Positions 41,057 to 52,940 of a stretch of 64,000 nucleotides of DNA are shown here, piece by piece; the stretch's first letter is position 1, and each line of letters starts with the position of its first letter. The notes below the pieces were generated by a model that did no database searches, was not told where the DNA came from, and saw only the letters and a list, made by a program, of their open reading frames with translations. Made by a program: the position numbers and the translations under genes. The stretch covers positions 5,642,001 through 5,706,000 of the forward strand of contig NZ_CP030050.1 of the NCBI RefSeq assembly GCF_015291705.1, in the 5' to 3' direction. This DNA comes from Bradyrhizobium arachidis. Lineage in GTDB: Bacteria; Pseudomonadota; Alphaproteobacteria; Rhizobiales; Xanthobacteraceae.

Positions 41057-41848
41057 TCACTTTGCGATGGCGGGAAGACAGAGCGGGCGCTTGCCCTTGC
41101 CGATGAAGTCGAGGATTTCGGCAATGGCCGGATCTTCGCTCGCGAGCGGTCGCGCCGCCTCCAGCCGCGCGGCGAAGGTGCCGGGGCCGTAGAAAAGCTT
41201 TTGGTAGAACGCACGCACGGCGGCAAGCCGCTGCTTGGTGAATTTGCGCCGCTTCATGCCGATCAGGTTGAGGCTCTCCAGCACCGCATACTGCCCGTTG
41301 GCCAATCCGTACGGGATGATGTCGTCGCGCACGCCCGAGAGGCCGCCGACCATCACATAGGAGCCGATGCGCGTGAACTGATGCACCGCCGAGAGGCCGC
41401 CGATATAGACGGCGTCGCCGATCTCGCAGTGCCCGCCGAGCGTCGCCGACGTCGCGAAGATCGCGTTGTTGCCGACGATGCAGTCATGGCCGACATGGCT
41501 GTTGTTCATGAAGTAGCCGTCGTTGCCGACGCGCGTCTTCCCCCCGCCCTTGACGGTGCCGACGTTCATCGTCGCGCCTTCGCGGATGGTGTTGCCGGAG
41601 CCGATCTCGAGCGTGGTCGGCTCGCCCTTGTAGCTGAGGTCCTGCGGCGCGCCGCCGAGTACCGCGGACGGCGAGATCACGCAATTGTCGCCGACCGAGG
41701 TATGGCCGATGACCGTGACCTGCCCGATCAGCTTGCAATTCGCGCCGATCACGGCATGCGGGCCGATGATGCAATAGGGCCCGATCTCGGTGCCCGGGCC
41801 GACCACGGCGCCGTCCGCCACGCGAGCGGTGGGATCAATCTTGCTCAT
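41057..41848 (-). CDS. lpxA: UDP-N-acetylglucosamine acyltransferase
   Basis: First step of lipid A synthesis, O-acylating UDP-GlcNAc. 263 residues: a left-handed beta-helix with many hexapeptide turns (IGPYCIIGPHAVIGANC), the catalytic His near NSHVGHDCIVGN, then the C-terminal helical domain containing the GMKRRKFTKQRLAAVRAFY segment. ATG 41848 is chosen over a TTG one codon upstream. It lies between fabZ and lpxI on the same strand. Confidence 0.97.
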   Translation of the reverse strand: MSKIDPTARVADGAVVGPGTEIGPYCIIGPHAVIGANCKLIGQVTVIGHTSVGDNCVISPSAVLGGAPQDLSYKGEPTTLEIGSGNTIREGATMNVGTVKGGGKTRVGNDGYFMNNSHVGHDCIVGNNAIFATSATLGGHCEIGDAVYIGGLSAVHQFTRIGSYVMVGGLSGVRDDIIPYGLANGQYAVLESLNLIGMKRRKFTKQRLAAVRAFYQKLFYGPGTFAARLEAARPLASEDPAIAEILDFIGKGKRPLCLPAIAK

Positions 41849-42038
41849 CAAGCAATCTTACTCATCAAGAAGGTCTGCTTATGTGTTGAAGTCGTTCGTT
41901 TTTCCGGTGGTTAGCGCGACCAGACCCGATCTGTCCAGTGACGTATCATATCGGCGCGTTTCACCGGCCGGTCGAAGCAGCCGCCTCGGCACGTGAACGA
42001 CTTCATCCTCCGCATGAAGAAGCGCGCCGGAAGCGCCC

Positions 42039-42500
42039 TCAATCCGTCAGCATGGCGCCGACGTCGGCTTCCGCAACGACCTGGTCGTTGACCTTGGCGT
42101 CGCCGTGAAACCACCACATCGTCTTGCGGCGGCCGAGCGAGCGCATGTGATATTCGATGGTGTCGCCAGGCAACACCGGCTTGCGGAATTTGCACTTGTC
42201 GATGGTGAGGAAATAGACCGCGCGCGGCTTCTCGGTGCCTTCCACCGACTTGATGCCGATCACGCCCGCGGTCTGCGCCATCGCCTCGATCATCATGACG
42301 CCGGGATAGACCGGGCGCTCGGGGAAGTGCCCCTGGAAGGCCGGCTCGTTGAACGTGACGTTCTTGATGCCGATGCCGCTGTAATCGGCGCGGATGTTGA
42401 TGACGCGGTCGATCAGCAGCATCGGAAAACGGTGCGGCAGCGTCTGGAGGATCGCGTTGATGTCCACCAGCTCGAACTTAACAGGTGATTCCTCCGTCAT
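42039..42500 (-). CDS. fabZ: 3-hydroxyacyl-ACP dehydratase FabZ
   Basis: Dehydrates 3-hydroxyacyl-ACP in fatty acid elongation. The 153-residue hot-dog-fold protein has the catalytic His in [12 protein letters not shown] and Glu in [12 protein letters not shown]. Its ATG overlaps the lpxD stop (ATGA), and it precedes lpxA by about 190 bases; the grouping balances use of hydroxyacyl-ACP between lipid A and fatty acid synthesis. Confidence 0.97.
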   Translation of the reverse strand: MTEESPVKFELVDINAILQTLPHRFPMLLIDRVINIRADYSGIGIKNVTFNEPAFQGHFPERPVYPGVMMIEAMAQTAGVIGIKSVEGTEKPRAVYFLTIDKCKFRKPVLPGDTIEYHMRSLGRRKTMWWFHGDAKVNDQVVAEADVGAMLTD

Positions 42501-43564
42501 TCCCGTCCCTCGTCTTTCGGATCGGCCTTGCTGTCGCGTACCAGGCGCTCCACCGCGATGATCTCCTTGAACCACTGTTTGGTCGGCTTGGCGAAATGCC
42601 CGCCCCAACGCCCGCCCGGTGGGATGTCGTCCTTGACGGCGCTCATGGCTGTTACCTGCGCCCCGTCGCCGATCTTGAGGTGGTTGTTGATGCCAACCTT
42701 CGCTCCCAGCGCCACGTTGTCGCCGATGGTCAGGCTGCCGGCCAGCCCGATCTGGGCTGCCAGCAGGCAGTGCCGGCCAATCGTCACATTGTGGCCGATC
42801 TGGACCTGATTGTCGATTTTGGTCCCCTCGCCGATCACGGTGTCCCGCAAGGAGCCGCGGTCGATCGTGGTATTTGCACCGACCTCGACGTCGTTCTGGA
42901 TCAGCACCCGACCGGTCTGCGGCACCTTCAGATGGCCTTCCGGGCCGAAGAAGATGAAGCCGTAGCCGTCCTGGCCGATCGAGCAGCCCGGGTGGATCAG
43001 CACGTTGTTGCCGATCAGGGCGCACTGGATGGCGGTGCGGGCGCCGACATTGCAGTCCCGGCCGATCTTGACGCCCGGGCCGATCACGGCGCCGACGCCG
43101 ACCAGCGTGCCGCTGCCGATTTCCACGTCGGGGCCGATCACGGCCAGGGGATCGACGATCACGCCGTCCTCAAGCCGCGCCGTGGGGTCGATGATGGCGG
43201 AGGGCGCGATTCCGGCATTGCCGGTCCAGGATTGCGGCCGTAGCGCCTCGCTGTGCCATTCCCGGGCGATCTTGACGAAGGCGCGGAACGGCTGCGCCGC
43301 CCGCAGCACGGCCACATGCGCGGGCACCTGGGCCTCGAAACGCGGGCTGACGAGGCAGGCGCCGGCCTTGGTCGCCTTGAGCTGGTCGGCATATTTGAGG
43401 TTGTCGAAGAACGCCAGATGCATCGGGCCGGCTTCGTCTAGCGAAGCGAGGCCTGTGATGATCTGGCCGCCCCTGCCGGGGTCGACAAGCTGCGCCTTGG
43501 TCAGCGTGGCGACATCGGCCAGTGCTGTAGCAGGCGGTTTTGTGAAGAAGGTCGGCTGCGCCAT
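42497..43564 (-). CDS. lpxD: UDP-3-O-acylglucosamine N-acyltransferase
   Basis: Third acyl-transfer step of lipid A synthesis. The 355-residue protein has an N-terminal uridine-binding domain ([11 protein letters not shown] start), a left-handed beta-helix with hexapeptide repeats and the catalytic His region [12 protein letters not shown], and a short C-terminal helix. ATG 43564 gives the family start; the frame continues 19 codons further without support. It follows bamA by about 137 bases. Confidence 0.97.
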   Translation of the reverse strand: MAQPTFFTKPPATALADVATLTKAQLVDPGRGGQIITGLASLDEAGPMHLAFFDNLKYADQLKATKAGACLVSPRFEAQVPAHVAVLRAAQPFRAFVKIAREWHSEALRPQSWTGNAGIAPSAIIDPTARLEDGVIVDPLAVIGPDVEIGSGTLVGVGAVIGPGVKIGRDCNVGARTAIQCALIGNNVLIHPGCSIGQDGYGFIFFGPEGHLKVPQTGRVLIQNDVEVGANTTIDRGSLRDTVIGEGTKIDNQVQIGHNVTIGRHCLLAAQIGLAGSLTIGDNVALGAKVGINNHLKIGDGAQVTAMSAVKDDIPPGGRWGGHFAKPTKQWFKEIIAVERLVRDSKADPKDEGRE

Positions 43565-43651
43565 TCCACCCCGTCGCGGTCCGGCTTCGGCATGAAGCGG
43601 CCAGGCCGCATCATGCCTCATCTCATGGATTGAGCACGATCTTTTTGGCGA

Positions 43652-43681
43652 CCGGCCCCAAGGGAAATCCCAGGGGGCCGG
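43652..43681 (-). other. Hairpin between bamA and lpxD
   Basis: CCGGCCCC (43652-43659) pairs with GGGGCCGG (43674-43681). No T-run follows on the minus strand, so it may attenuate or protect the transcript between bamA and lpxD rather than end it. Confidence 0.45.
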
Positions 43682-43701
43682 ATCATGCCCTGCTGATCGA
43701 A

Positions 43702-46257
43702 TTAGAACGTGGTACCGCCGCCGAACCGGAACTCCTGGGTACGGTCGTACTTGCCCTTGCTGAGCGGCACGGCGTAGTCGAAGCGCAGCGGACCGAACGG
43801 CGACTGCCAGATCAGACCGACACCGACCGACGAGCGGATCACCTTGCTGTCGTCATAGATCAGGCCGGTACAGGTTCCCGCGCTCACCGGATTGGTGGTC
43901 GAGGGGATGCAGTTCGAGTTGGCTGGCGTGGTCGTTTCGCCGGTCACGCTCCACGTCGTCGGTCCCTTGTAGTCATACAGACCGCCGGCATCGGCATAGA
44001 CCGCACCCTTCAGACCCACTTCCTTCGGCAGGAACCAGAACGGCATCTGCAATTCGAGCGAAGCGCCCCAGTACTTGGTGCCGCCGAGCGCGTCCTGCGT
44101 GTCGAACGGATTGATGTCGCGCGGACCGATGCCGTTCGGGGCGAAGCCGCGGACGAGGTTCGGGCCCATCTGGAAGTGATCGAGCATGCGCAGATCGTTG
44201 TTGCCGATCTTGTTCAGCATGCCGCTCTGCACGTGCACGAGGCCGACGACGTCGGACACCAGCGGAGCGTAGTACTTCGCATCGATCACGGACTTCAGGT
44301 AGGAGACGTCGCCGCCGACGCCGGCGAAGTCCTGACGGAAGTCGATGAGCAGACCGTCGGTCGGGTTCTTGTTGTTGTCCAGCGTGTTGTAGGTCAGCGA
44401 GTAGCCGAGCGCCGACGTCAGGGTCTTGCCACCAGCAAGCTCCTTGCGGACCGGCAGCGAGGCTTCGCCGTCGCTGTAGCAGCCGAGGCCGTTGGTCGAA
44501 GCGGCAAGGGGGATACCAGTTGCGTTGGAGAAGGCCGGGCTCGGGTTGAAGGCCGGATTCGGCGTCCCATCCGGCAGGAACTGGATGTTGTTACAGTTCG
44601 CAAGGTAGCCCGGCAGCGAGATTTCCTGCTGGTAGATCGAGTAGCGCAGCTGGAGCGCGAGATCTTCACGCAAGGAGAAGCCGAGGCGCGGCGAGAAGCC
44701 GAGCGTCTTGGTGCCGTAGGAGATGTAGCTGTTGGACAGCTGCTGGCGCTGATAGAGGTCGAGGCCGAGCGCGACGCGGTAGTCGAGCAGATACGGCTCG
44801 ACGAACGACAGCGAGTAGCCGCGGGCATACTGGCCATAGGTCACCGACGCCTTGGCGAACAGGCCGCGGCCGAGCAGGTTGCGCTCGGAGATCGAGACTT
44901 CGGCCAGCGCGCCGTCGGTGGTGGAGTAGCCGCCCGAGATCGAGAAGTCGCCGGTCGATTTCTCTTCCATGTCGACGATCAGGATGACGCGGTCGCTCGA
45001 CGAGCCGGGCTCCGTCGTGATCTTCACGCTCTTGAAGTAGTCGAGGTTCTTCAGGCGCCGCTCGGCGCGGTCGACCAGGGCGCGGTTGTAGGCATCGCCC
45101 TCGGAGATGTCGAACTCGCGGCGGATGACATAGTCGCGCGTACGGGTGTTGCCGCGCAGATTGATGCGCTCGATGTAGGTGCGCGGGCCCTCGTCGATGT
45201 TGAACACGACGGAGACGGTGTGCGCCTCGAAATTGCGGTCGCCGCCGGGACGGACCACGGCGAAGGCGTAGCCGCGGCGCGAGGCCTCGATCTGCATTTC
45301 CTCGACCGATTTCTCGACCGATTCGACGTTGTAGAGCGAGCCGACATTGACGCGCGAATAGGCGCGCATCGAGGTGGGATCGAAGTTCGGAATGCTGGAG
45401 CGGAAATCGACCGCGCCGACGCGATATTGCGAGCCTTCCTCGATCTTGAAGGTGACGTTGAAGCCCTTCTTCTCCGGATCGTATTCGGTGAGCGCGGCCA
45501 CGACCTGCACGTCGGCAAAGCCGTTCTTGAGATAGAAGCGGCGAATCAGGTCGCGGTCGGCTTCGACGCGATCGGGATCGTAGATGTCGCCGCTGGCGAG
45601 GAAGCTCAGCAGATTCGATTCGCGGGTCTTGATGACGTCGCGGAGGCGATAGGACGAGAACGCGTTATTGCCGACGAACTCGATCGACTTGACGCCGGTC
45701 TTGGCGCCCTCGTCGATCGTGAAGATCAGGTCGACGCGGTTGTTCGGCTGCTCGATGATTTCAGGCGTGACGCGCACGTCGTAGCGGCCGGACCGGCGAT
45801 AGATCTCGGCGATTCGCAGCGTATCGGACTGCACCATGGCGCGGGAGAAGGTGCCGCGCGCCTTGGACTGAACCTCGGCGGTGAGCTGCTCGTCCTTGAT
45901 CTTCTTGTTGCCCTCGAAGGCGATGCGGCCGATCACCGGGTTTTCCACAACGGAAACGATGATCTGGCCACCGGCGCCGCGGTTGATCCTGACGTCCTGG
46001 AACAGGCCGGTCTCGATCAGAGCCTTGAGGCCGTCGTCGATGGCGCCCTGATCCAGGCGACCGCCCGGACCCGGCTTGAAATAGGAGCGGATCGTCTCCA
46101 CCTCGACACGGCGATTCCCTTCGACGGAAATCGACTGAACGGTCTGAGCGAGCGCAGACGAAGACACGAAAACAGCCCCGACCGGGGCAACCACCGGCGC
46201 GCCGAACATGATTAGGGTTGCGAGCAAGCCCCCCCGGAGTCGCAGTCCAAACTTCAT
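43702..46257 (-). CDS. bamA: Outer-membrane protein assembly factor BamA
   Basis: Core of the machine that inserts beta-barrels in the outer membrane. 851 residues: signal peptide about 1-38 ending SSALAQ, five POTRA domains about 40-430, then a C-terminal 16-strand barrel ending in an aromatic residue ([10 protein letters not shown]). ATG 46257 ([10 protein letters not shown]) is chosen; a frame 14 codons longer lacks a signal-peptide form. It lies between rseP and lpxD, the conserved order, about 190 bases after rseP. Confidence 0.97.
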   Translation of the reverse strand: MKFGLRLRGGLLATLIMFGAPVVAPVGAVFVSSSALAQTVQSISVEGNRRVEVETIRSYFKPGPGGRLDQGAIDDGLKALIETGLFQDVRINRGAGGQIIVSVVENPVIGRIAFEGNKKIKDEQLTAEVQSKARGTFSRAMVQSDTLRIAEIYRRSGRYDVRVTPEIIEQPNNRVDLIFTIDEGAKTGVKSIEFVGNNAFSSYRLRDVIKTRESNLLSFLASGDIYDPDRVEADRDLIRRFYLKNGFADVQVVAALTEYDPEKKGFNVTFKIEEGSQYRVGAVDFRSSIPNFDPTSMRAYSRVNVGSLYNVESVEKSVEEMQIEASRRGYAFAVVRPGGDRNFEAHTVSVVFNIDEGPRTYIERINLRGNTRTRDYVIRREFDISEGDAYNRALVDRAERRLKNLDYFKSVKITTEPGSSSDRVILIVDMEEKSTGDFSISGGYSTTDGALAEVSISERNLLGRGLFAKASVTYGQYARGYSLSFVEPYLLDYRVALGLDLYQRQQLSNSYISYGTKTLGFSPRLGFSLREDLALQLRYSIYQQEISLPGYLANCNNIQFLPDGTPNPAFNPSPAFSNATGIPLAASTNGLGCYSDGEASLPVRKELAGGKTLTSALGYSLTYNTLDNNKNPTDGLLIDFRQDFAGVGGDVSYLKSVIDAKYYAPLVSDVVGLVHVQSGMLNKIGNNDLRMLDHFQMGPNLVRGFAPNGIGPRDINPFDTQDALGGTKYWGASLELQMPFWFLPKEVGLKGAVYADAGGLYDYKGPTTWSVTGETTTPANSNCIPSTTNPVSAGTCTGLIYDDSKVIRSSVGVGLIWQSPFGPLRFDYAVPLSKGKYDRTQEFRFGGGTTF

Positions 46258-46445
46258 GCGCAACGCGCCCTTATCATTCCGTACCAGACCCAACCCCAAC
46301 GCCGGTCTGGGAGATTCCCCAAGTTCAGGCCGCTTGTAGCCAATTTCACCGACGCCGCAAACGGCCGAGCGCGCCGCGATTTCAATTTCATTCCAAGACG
46401 TTGCTGAACAGCAACGCCATCAGTCGCGCCACAAAAAAGCCCCTA

Positions 46446-47597
46446 TCAGGAAGCCGCCATCCGAAGGATGTCGTTGTAGGTCGCAAACACCATCAGCATC
46501 AGCACCAAACCGAGGCCGATTCGGAACCCCATCTCCTGAGTCCGCTCGGACAAGGGCCTGCCGCGCACCACTTCGGCCGCATAGAACATAAGGTGACCGC
46601 CATCGAGCAGCGGAATCGGGAACAGATTCAGCAGACCGATCGACACCGACAGCACCGCGCAGAGGTTGATCACGAACTGGAACCCGGCGCTGGCCGCCTG
46701 CCCCGACATCTTCGCGATTCCCAGGACGCCGCTGACCTCGTTGGGATTGCCCTGCCCGACGAACAGCGAGCCCAGGAACTTGAAGGTGCTGGTGATGATG
46801 AACCAGACCTGCTCGACGCCGATCTTGAGCGCTTCGCCGACACCGACCGGGGCGGTCGAGGCCTCGCCGGCCTGTGACTTGTGCTCGACGCCGAGCACGC
46901 CGACGCGGTGACTATTGCCGAAGGGATCCTTGCGCTCGAGCAGTGCGGGGGTGGCGGTCAGCGACACGATGGCGCCGTCCCGCTTCACCTGGAACGCAAG
47001 CGCAGAACCAGCGTTCATCGCAACGATTCGCTGCATGTCGGCGAAGCTCTCGATCGGCTTGCCGTCGATCTGGACGACAACGTCGCCGATCTTGAAGCCG
47101 GCCGCGGCCGCCGCACCTTCCGCAACGACGCCGTCGACGCGCGCGATCGTGCTCGGCTTGCCGTAATACAGCGCCATGCCGGCGAAGATCAGCGCGCCCA
47201 GGATGAAATTGGCGATCGGGCCGGCCGCGACGATGGCGGCGCGCGGGCCGACCTTCTTGTGGTGGAAGCTGCCGGCGCGCTCCTCCTCGGTCATGGCCGC
47301 GAGCGTCTCGGCCGACGGGGTCGAGGCCTCGCTCTCATCGCCGAAAAACTTGACGTAGCCGCCGAGCGGGATCGCCGAGATCTTCCAGCGGGTGCCGTGG
47401 CGATCGTTGAAACCGACCAGCTCAGGTCCGAAACCGAGCGAGAAGGTCAACACGCGAACGCCTGCCCAGCGCGCGACCAGGAAATGGCCGAGCTCGTGAA
47501 AGAACACGACGATGGTCAGGACGAACAGGAAGGGAACCACGTAACCGAGAAGCCCATGGCTCAAGGCATTGAAACTATGGACGAAAAAGTCGATCAT
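46446..47597 (-). CDS. rseP: Site-2 zinc protease RseP
   Basis: Intramembrane protease that cleaves anti-sigma factors and signal-peptide remnants. 383 residues with the zinc motif HELGH in the first helix (VVFFHELGHFLVARWAG), a PDZ domain about 125-200, and the second metal-ligand motif in PIPLLDGGHLMF. Only one PDZ copy is clear, shorter than the two of E. coli RseP. It lies between dxr and bamA. Confidence 0.96.
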   Translation of the reverse strand: MIDFFVHSFNALSHGLLGYVVPFLFVLTIVVFFHELGHFLVARWAGVRVLTFSLGFGPELVGFNDRHGTRWKISAIPLGGYVKFFGDESEASTPSAETLAAMTEEERAGSFHHKKVGPRAAIVAAGPIANFILGALIFAGMALYYGKPSTIARVDGVVAEGAAAAAGFKIGDVVVQIDGKPIESFADMQRIVAMNAGSALAFQVKRDGAIVSLTATPALLERKDPFGNSHRVGVLGVEHKSQAGEASTAPVGVGEALKIGVEQVWFIITSTFKFLGSLFVGQGNPNEVSGVLGIAKMSGQAASAGFQFVINLCAVLSVSIGLLNLFPIPLLDGGHLMFYAAEVVRGRPLSERTQEMGFRIGLGLVLMLMVFATYNDILRMAAS

Positions 47598-47642
47598 CGA
47601 TTCCTCTTATCCAGCGCCGCAAAGGCCCTGGCCCGAAGCCAT

Positions 47643-48866
47643 CTAGGATGCCTTTAAGGCAATTTGAGGCAATAGGGCGGCAGCTCTATTTCGAGCAACA
47701 TGGTCAACAGAGATTGCATCATCCGCGGAGGTCATCGGCGCCTGGTTGCCGCCGCGGATCCAGTCATCGAGCGTCGCCTCCACCAGCCGCGCAATCGCGC
47801 CGAACCGGATCTTGCCGGCGATGAAAGCGGCGACCGCGACCTCGTTGGCGGCGTTGTAGACGGTGGTCGCCCCCTTCCCGGTCCGGAGCGAATCGAAGGC
47901 CAGCCGTAATCCGGGGAAGCGCTCGAAGTCCGGCGCCTCGAAGGTCAGCTGGCCAATCTTGGCGAGGTCCAGCTTCGCCGCGGGTCCCTTGATCCGGTCG
48001 GGCCAGCCGAGGCAGTGCGCGATCGGTGTGCGCATGTCGGGCGCGCCGAGCTGGGCCATCACCGAGCGGTCGGAGAATTCGACCATGCCGTGAATGATCG
48101 ACTGCGGATGCACGAGAACATCGATCTCGTCGGGCGAGAGCGCGAACAGATAGGACGCCTCGATCACCTCGAGGCCCTTGTTCATCATCGAGGCCGAGTC
48201 GATCGTGATCTTCTGGCCCATGCTCCAGTTCGGATGCTTCAGGGCCTGCTCGAGCGTCGCCTGCTCGATGTCGGCCGCCTTCCAGGTGCGGAACGGGCCG
48301 CCCGACGCCGTGATGATGACGCGGACCAGCTCGTCACGATTGCCCGATGCCAAGGCCTGAAACAGCGCGTTGTGCTCGGAATCGGCCGGCAGGATGCAGG
48401 CGCCCGCTTTCGCCGCGCGCTGCATGAAGAAGTCGCCGGCGCAAACCAGACATTCCTTGTTGGCGAGCGCGACATGGGCGCCGCGATCGACCGCGGCCAG
48501 AGCCGGCTTCAATCCGGCGGCGCCGCTGACCGCGGCCATGACCCAATCGGCCGGACGCGCACCGGCCTCGATCACGGCGCTTTCGCCGGCGCCGCATTCG
48601 GTGCTGGTGCCGGCGAGCGCGGCCTTGAGCTCGGCGAGCTTGGAGGTGTCGGCGATCGCGACGTAGCGCGCGGAGAATTCCTTCGCGAGCTTGGCCAGCG
48701 CCGCGACATTGCCGTTCGCGGTCAGGGCCTCGACGCGGTAGCGCTCGGGCGAGGCGCGCAGCAAATCCATCGTGCTGTCGCCGATCGAGCCGGTGGCGCC
48801 GAGAACCGTGACGCTGCGGACGTCGGACGCAGCAAGCCTGTTGTTACGCAATGGGACTGCGCTCAT
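47643..48866 (-). CDS. dxr: 1-deoxy-D-xylulose-5-phosphate reductoisomerase
   Basis: Second step of the methylerythritol phosphate route to isoprenoids. The 407-residue protein has the NADPH-binding [12 protein letters not shown], the metal/substrate segment [13 protein letters not shown] and [11 protein letters not shown] 48866 is chosen; a longer frame to 48920 overlaps cdsA. It sits 4 bases after the cdsA stop, forming a coupled isoprenoid/phospholipid group with uppS and cdsA. Confidence 0.97.
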   Translation of the reverse strand: MSAVPLRNNRLAASDVRSVTVLGATGSIGDSTMDLLRASPERYRVEALTANGNVAALAKLAKEFSARYVAIADTSKLAELKAALAGTSTECGAGESAVIEAGARPADWVMAAVSGAAGLKPALAAVDRGAHVALANKECLVCAGDFFMQRAAKAGACILPADSEHNALFQALASGNRDELVRVIITASGGPFRTWKAADIEQATLEQALKHPNWSMGQKITIDSASMMNKGLEVIEASYLFALSPDEIDVLVHPQSIIHGMVEFSDRSVMAQLGAPDMRTPIAHCLGWPDRIKGPAAKLDLAKIGQLTFEAPDFERFPGLRLAFDSLRTGKGATTVYNAANEVAVAAFIAGKIRFGAIARLVEATLDDWIRGGNQAPMTSADDAISVDHVARNRAAALLPQIALKAS

Positions 48867-48870
48867 ATCC

Positions 48871-49713
48871 TCACCAAACCATAAGACCGCTTCCGGCGCT
48901 ATGCGCACCATGGCGAACAAAGCCGATAATCCATGCCATCAGGATAGCGGCAACAAAGCCGTCCAGGCGGTCCATAAGGCCGCCATGGCCGGGAATTAAG
49001 TGACTGGAATCCTTGACGCCGAAGCGCCGCTTCACCGCGGATTCGAACAGATCGCCGGCCTGCGATACCACCGACAGGATGGCGCTGACGAGCAGCAGCG
49101 GAATAGCTTTGCCGATCCCACAGGCCGCAAACCCGCCCGCCACCGCAAGGCTCGCCATGAAGCCGCCGAGCGCGCCGGACCAGGTCTTCTTCGGGCTGAC
49201 GCGCGGCCACAGCTTCGGCCCGCCGATGCTGCGCCCCGCGAAATAGCCGCCGATATCTGTCGCCCACACCACCAGCAGCACGAACATCAGCGCCGAGAAG
49301 CCGTTGGCGAGATCCTTCCGCACCAGGATCGAGGCCAGCAGCGCCGCCGCTGCGTAGGCAAAGCCGGTCGCCGCCCACACGAACTTGCCGCGCGCGATCA
49401 GCATCACGATCACGCCGCCGATGCAGCCAACGATGATTGCGGTCTTGAGCGCGCCGGCGGCCACGCACAAGCCCATCATGGCGATGGCGATCGTCCCTGC
49501 CCCGGTCAGCGCGGTCGAGCCCGCACCCACCACCATCAGCCATTCCGCGAACAGTCCGATCGACACCAGGGTGACGAGCAGCGCCCACAGCCAGCCGCCG
49601 GCATAGGCCAGCGCAATGGCGAGCGGTGCCAGCACCAGCGCTGCGAGGACCCGCATCACGAGATTGCTCGGGGCAGGCTTTTCGCCCGCCGATGCGGCGT
49701 CGGGTTCGCTCAC
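48871..49713 (-). CDS. cdsA: Phosphatidate cytidylyltransferase
   Basis: Makes CDP-diacylglycerol, precursor of all phospholipids. 280 residues with about eight membrane helices and the family signature near the C-terminus ([19 protein letters not shown]), plus [12 protein letters not shown]. It starts with GTG overlapping the uppS stop (GTGA). It forms a tight run with uppS upstream and dxr downstream. Confidence 0.95.
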   Translation of the reverse strand: MSEPDAASAGEKPAPSNLVMRVLAALVLAPLAIALAYAGGWLWALLVTLVSIGLFAEWLMVVGAGSTALTGAGTIAIAMMGLCVAAGALKTAIIVGCIGGVIVMLIARGKFVWAATGFAYAAAALLASILVRKDLANGFSALMFVLLVVWATDIGGYFAGRSIGGPKLWPRVSPKKTWSGALGGFMASLAVAGGFAACGIGKAIPLLLVSAILSVVSQAGDLFESAVKRRFGVKDSSHLIPGHGGLMDRLDGFVAAILMAWIIGFVRHGAHSAGSGLMVW

Positions 49714-50468
49714 GAGGCGGTTTTCGCGACCAGACCGCCGAAACGGCGCTCGCGCCTGGCGAATTCGGCGATCGCGCCTTCCAGCGCCGCCTTGTCGAAA
49801 TCGGGCCAGTGGATCGGCACGAACACCAGCTCGCTATAGGCGGCCTGCCACATCAGGAAGTTGGACAGGCGCTGCTCGCCGCTGGTGCGGATGATGAGAT
49901 CGGGATCGGGAATGTCGGGCGCATCGAGATGCGCGCCCAGCGTCTCGGCGTCGATCGTGCTGGGATCGCGCTTGCCTTCCGCGACCTCGCGCGCAAGCTT
50001 CTGCGCCGCCTTCGCGATCTCCTGCCGCGAGCCGTAGTTGAAGGCGACGACGAGCGTCAGGCGCGTGTTGTCGCGCGTCAGCTCCTCGGCCTCGTTCAGA
50101 AGCGCACAGATGTCGCTCTCGAGCCCTTCCCGCTCGCCGATGATGCGCACCTTGACGCCATCGCGATGCAGGCTCGCCAGATCGTTGCGGATGAAGCGCC
50201 GCAGCAGGCCGAACAGATCGCCGATCTCGCTCGCCGGTCGCGACCAGTTCTCCGACGAGAACGAGAAGATGGTGAGATAGCGGATGCCGAGCTCATGCGA
50301 GGCCCGCACCACGCGGCGCAACGCCTCGACGCCGCGGCGATGCCCTTCCGCACGCGGCAGGCCGCGCGCGGCCGCCCAACGCCCGTTGCCATCCATGATG
50401 ATGGCGACATGCGCAGGCGCGTCGGACCGGTCGGGTCCTTCCGTTGCGGGCGCGGCGGCGTTGGACAT
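49710..50468 (-). CDS. uppS: Undecaprenyl diphosphate synthase
   Basis: Builds the C55 isoprenoid carrier of peptidoglycan and O-antigen synthesis. 252 residues: [13 protein letters not shown] near residue 22 with the catalytic Asp, [18 protein letters not shown] and [15 protein letters not shown] at the C-terminal side. A Pro/Ala-rich leader of about 20 residues precedes the core. It follows frr by 10 bases and overlaps cdsA. Confidence 0.97.
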   Translation of the reverse strand: MSNAAAPATEGPDRSDAPAHVAIIMDGNGRWAAARGLPRAEGHRRGVEALRRVVRASHELGIRYLTIFSFSSENWSRPASEIGDLFGLLRRFIRNDLASLHRDGVKVRIIGEREGLESDICALLNEAEELTRDNTRLTLVVAFNYGSRQEIAKAAQKLAREVAEGKRDPSTIDAETLGAHLDAPDIPDPDLIIRTSGEQRLSNFLMWQAAYSELVFVPIHWPDFDKAALEGAIAEFARRERRFGGLVAKTAS

Positions 50469-50478
50469 GGAGGCAGCC

Positions 50479-51042
50479 TTAAACAGTCAGGATTTCTTTT
50501 TCCTTGGCGGCCAGCAGCTGGTCGATCTCGGTGATGGTGCCGTCGGTCGCCTTCTGCACCTCGTCGGCGTGACGCTTCTGATCGTCCTCCGACATCTCGT
50601 GATTCTTCTCGAGCTTCTTGAGAACGTCGAGACCGTCCCGGCGGACATGGCGCGCGGCGACCTTGGCGGCTTCGGCGTATTTGTGCGCGACCTTGACCAG
50701 CTCCTTGCGGCGCTCCTCGTTGAGCTCGGGGATGCGCAGGCGCAGCACCTGGCCTTCGGTCGCCGGCGACAGGCCGAGATTGGAATCGACGATCGCCTTC
50801 TCTACCGCCTTGACCATCGACTTGTCCCAGACCTGCACCGAGATCAGGCGCGGCTCCGGCACGCTGACGGTGGCGAGCTGGTTGAGCGGCATGTGGCTGC
50901 CATAGGCGTCGACCTGCACCGGATCGAGCATCGAGGCGGAGGCGCGGCCGGTGCGCAGACCGCCGAGCTCGTGCTTGAGCGACTGGACGGCGCCCTGCAT
51001 ACGGCGCTTCACTTCGTTGAGGTCGAAATTACCCGTGGACAT
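50479..51042 (-). CDS. frr: Ribosome-recycling factor
   Basis: Splits ribosomes after termination together with EF-G. The 187-residue protein has the three-helix-bundle pattern with [12 protein letters not shown] and [28 protein letters not shown] 51042 has AAGGAG seven bases upstream; a GTG one codon earlier is spaced too close. It lies between pyrH and uppS, the usual order. Confidence 0.97.
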   Translation of the reverse strand: MSTGNFDLNEVKRRMQGAVQSLKHELGGLRTGRASASMLDPVQVDAYGSHMPLNQLATVSVPEPRLISVQVWDKSMVKAVEKAIVDSNLGLSPATEGQVLRLRIPELNEERRKELVKVAHKYAEAAKVAARHVRRDGLDVLKKLEKNHEMSEDDQKRHADEVQKATDGTITEIDQLLAAKEKEILTV

Positions 51043-51107
51043 CACGTTTCTCCTTCAAAATCCCGGCGACCTCTCCGCGCCCTTCCTCGGGGCGCGCGAG
51101 ATGAGCC

Positions 51108-51824
51108 TCAGCCGGCGACGATGGTTCCGTGGCCGGCGCCGCGCAGAATCGCACCGATCGACCCCGGCTCCGCGATCGAGAACACGATGATAGGCAGCGA
51201 CGTCTCGCGGGCAAGCGCGAAGGCGGTCGCATCCATCACCTTGTAGCCGCCCTCGATCGCCTGGGAATGCGTCAGCCGCTCGAAACGCGTGGCCGACGGA
51301 TCCTTCTTGGGGTCGGCCGAGTAGACGCCGTCGACATTGGTCGCCTTCAGCACCGCCTGGGCGCCGATCTCGGCGGCGCGCAGCACTGCTGTCGTGTCGG
51401 TGGTGAAGAACGGATTGCCGGTTCCGCCGCCAAGCAGCAGGATCCGGCCCTCGGCGAGATATTTGTGCGCCGCCGCACGGGTGAACAGCTCGGAAACCTC
51501 GGGCATGACGAACGCCGAGAGAGCCCGCGCCGGCGCGCCCTTGCGCTCGATCGTGGCTTCGAGCGCGAGGCAGTTCATCATGGTGGCCAGCATACCCATG
51601 GTGTCGCCGGTCGGGCGCGACACGCCGCGGGAGGATACCTCGACGCCGCGAAAGATATTGCCGCCGCCGATCACGACCGCGACCTCGGTGCCGAGATGGC
51701 GGGCGGCGATCAGATCGTCCGCAACCCGGTCCATGGTCGGCTGATCGATGCCAAAGCCTTGCTGCCCCGCGAGATATTCGCCGGACAGCTTGATCACGAC
51801 GCGACGATAGACCGGATCAGTCAT
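51108..51824 (-). CDS. pyrH: Uridylate kinase
   Basis: Phosphorylates UMP to UDP. The 238-residue amino-acid-kinase-fold protein has [10 protein letters not shown] at the start, [11 protein letters not shown] for nucleotide binding and [17 protein letters not shown] for UMP. ATG 51824 has an AAGGAAAG site; a GTG two codons upstream is an alternative. It lies between tsf and frr. Confidence 0.97.
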   Translation of the reverse strand: MTDPVYRRVVIKLSGEYLAGQQGFGIDQPTMDRVADDLIAARHLGTEVAVVIGGGNIFRGVEVSSRGVSRPTGDTMGMLATMMNCLALEATIERKGAPARALSAFVMPEVSELFTRAAAHKYLAEGRILLLGGGTGNPFFTTDTTAVLRAAEIGAQAVLKATNVDGVYSADPKKDPSATRFERLTHSQAIEGGYKVMDATAFALARETSLPIIVFSIAEPGSIGAILRGAGHGTIVAG

Positions 51825-51884
51825 GAGCACTTTCCTTGTCCGGGCGCCGCTTCCGGCGGCACGCCGGAAGGAACGTTCCGGCGC

Positions 51885-52808
51885 TTACTTCTTGCCGCTG
51901 GCCGCCGCGACCTCGGCCGCGAAGTCGCTTTCCTGCTTCTCGATTCCCTCACCGAGAGCATAGCGCACAAAGCCGGCGATCTTCACAGCGCCGCCGACCT
52001 TGCCTTCGGCTTCTTTCACCGCCTGCGCCACCGACTTGCCGGTGTCGTGGATGAAGGCCTGCTCGAGCAGGCAGACTTCCTTGTAGTAGGTCTTGAGGCC
52101 GGACTCGACGATCTTCTCGATCACGTTCTCCGGCTTGCCCTGCTGGCGGTACTTGTCGGCGAGCACGTCCTTCTCGCGCTTGACGACCGCCGGATCGAGG
52201 CCGGACGGATCGAGCGCCAGCGGGTTGGCGGCGGCGACATGCATCGCGATCTGGCGGCCGAGCGCTGCGAGCTCGTCGGCCTTGCCGGGCGATTCCAGCG
52301 CCACGATCACGCCCATCTTGCCGGCGCCGTCGATGACGGCACCGTGGACGTAGTGCGACACCACGCCCTGGCTGACTTCAAGCGCAGCGGCACGGCGCAG
52401 CGTCATGTTCTCGCCGATGGTGGCGATCGCGTCATTGATCGCGGCTTCGATGGTGACGTCGCCGACCTTGGCGGCCTTGATCTTCTCGACATCGGCGCCG
52501 GCGTCGAAGGCAACCTGGGCGATCATCTTGACCAGGCCCTGGAACTGGCCGTTGCGAGCCACGAAGTCGGTCTCGGAGTTGACCTCGACCACAACGCCCT
52601 TGGTGCCCTTGGTGAGCGCGCCGATCAGACCCTCGGCGGCGACGCGGCCGGACTTCTTGGCGGCCTTCGACAGGCCCTTCTTGCGCAGCCAATCCTGCGC
52701 CGCTTCCATGTTGCCGTCGTTCTCGGTCAGCGCGGCCTTGCAGTCCATCATGCCCGCGCCGGTGGACTCGCGCAGATCCTTGACCATCGCAGCAGTGATC
52801 GTTGCCAT
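51885..52808 (-). CDS. tsf: Elongation factor Ts
   Basis: Nucleotide exchange factor for EF-Tu. 307 residues: N-terminal UBA-like domain ([20 protein letters not shown]), core with SETDFVARN, and the C-terminal module. ATG 52808 starts the conserved N-terminus; a longer frame is not conserved. It lies 132 bases after rpsB. A GC-rich hairpin (51862-51869 with 51876-51883) follows its stop before pyrH. Confidence 0.97.
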   Translation of the reverse strand: MATITAAMVKDLRESTGAGMMDCKAALTENDGNMEAAQDWLRKKGLSKAAKKSGRVAAEGLIGALTKGTKGVVVEVNSETDFVARNGQFQGLVKMIAQVAFDAGADVEKIKAAKVGDVTIEAAINDAIATIGENMTLRRAAALEVSQGVVSHYVHGAVIDGAGKMGVIVALESPGKADELAALGRQIAMHVAAANPLALDPSGLDPAVVKREKDVLADKYRQQGKPENVIEKIVESGLKTYYKEVCLLEQAFIHDTGKSVAQAVKEAEGKVGGAVKIAGFVRYALGEGIEKQESDFAAEVAAASGKK

Positions 52809-52940
52809 CGTTGAAAATCCTTCTTGCCTGCCGGTTTGCCGCGGCGTGGCTCCAATTGCCCCGCCGCGGTCCATCTCAGGAATTCGCGTCAACTGAATGA
52901 AATGGTGGCCGGATCCGATCCGGCCAACCGATCGCTCTGA

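Noticed and set aside
43630..46215. 861-codon open frame antisense to bamA
   Set aside because: Product is a low-complexity Val/Asp/Arg/Ala mixture without motifs; bamA is on the other strand.
47523..47537. GAAC-N7-GAAC match inside rseP
   Set aside because: It lies in coding sequence about 60 bases into the gene with a purine-rich spacer. One or two chance matches are expected in 64 kb.
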